From Mycobacterium sp. (lineage in GTDB: Bacteria; Actinomycetota; Actinomycetes; Mycobacteriales; Mycobacteriaceae), in NCBI GenBank assembly GCA_028706695.1, contig JAQTVU010000238.1:1-5226 (forward strand): DNA of 5,226 nt. The letters are read 5' to 3'. The notes beneath the pieces were generated by a model. It worked only from the letters and a program-made list of their open reading frames with translations. It was not told the origin of the DNA and did not search any database. Below, piece after piece: positions 5,223 through 5,226 of the stretch (position 1 is its first letter; each line of letters starts with the position of its first letter). Both the position numbers and the translations under genes were made by a program.

Positions 5223-5226
5223 CGTG

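Overview
The window is high-G+C DNA (roughly 70% by eye) whose gene content and order match a mycobacterium. It corresponds to the Mycobacterium tuberculosis Rv2203-Rv2204c-Rv2205c-Rv2206-cobT(Rv2207)-cobS(Rv2208) neighbourhood, read in the opposite orientation. One difference from M. tuberculosis, as I recall that genome, is a cobU gene between the Rv2206 homologue and cobT; the M. tuberculosis cobU (Rv0254c) lies elsewhere. This points to a non-tuberculous Mycobacterium or a close relative. I cannot name the species from sequence alone.

Layout. Positions 1-2775 (minus strand) hold a tightly packed, probably single operon transcribed right to left: a DUF3043 membrane protein, cobU, cobT and cobS, the last cut off by the window's left edge. 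cobU/cobT overlap by 1 base and cobT/cobS by 4 bases, so translation is probably coupled. CobU activates adenosylcobinamide to the GDP form, CobT makes alpha-ribazole phosphate from dimethylbenzimidazole, and membrane-bound CobS joins the two. Together they form the complete nucleotide-loop-assembly branch of coenzyme B12 synthesis and salvage. Positions 2776-2968 are a divergent control region.

Positions 2969-4505 (plus strand) hold a type-I glycerate kinase family protein and a short A-type iron-sulfur carrier (ErpA/IscA type). They are separated by 103 bp that carries a possible promoter, a small inverted repeat and a possible 12-codon upstream ORF. Positions 4545-5222 (minus strand, convergent with the iron-sulfur gene) hold a single-pass membrane protein homologous to Rv2203, with a proline-rich cytoplasmic N-terminus and an extracytoplasmic domain with two cysteines.

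This is mostly conserved core-genome sequence. I found no mobile element, CRISPR array, tRNA, rRNA or convincing riboswitch, and no clear sign of a novel defence or accessory system. The points worth a second look are the placement of cobU beside cobT, the unknown membrane protein heading a B12 operon, departures from family consensus in CobU and the glycerate kinase, and the small control features around the divergent and erpA-upstream regions.
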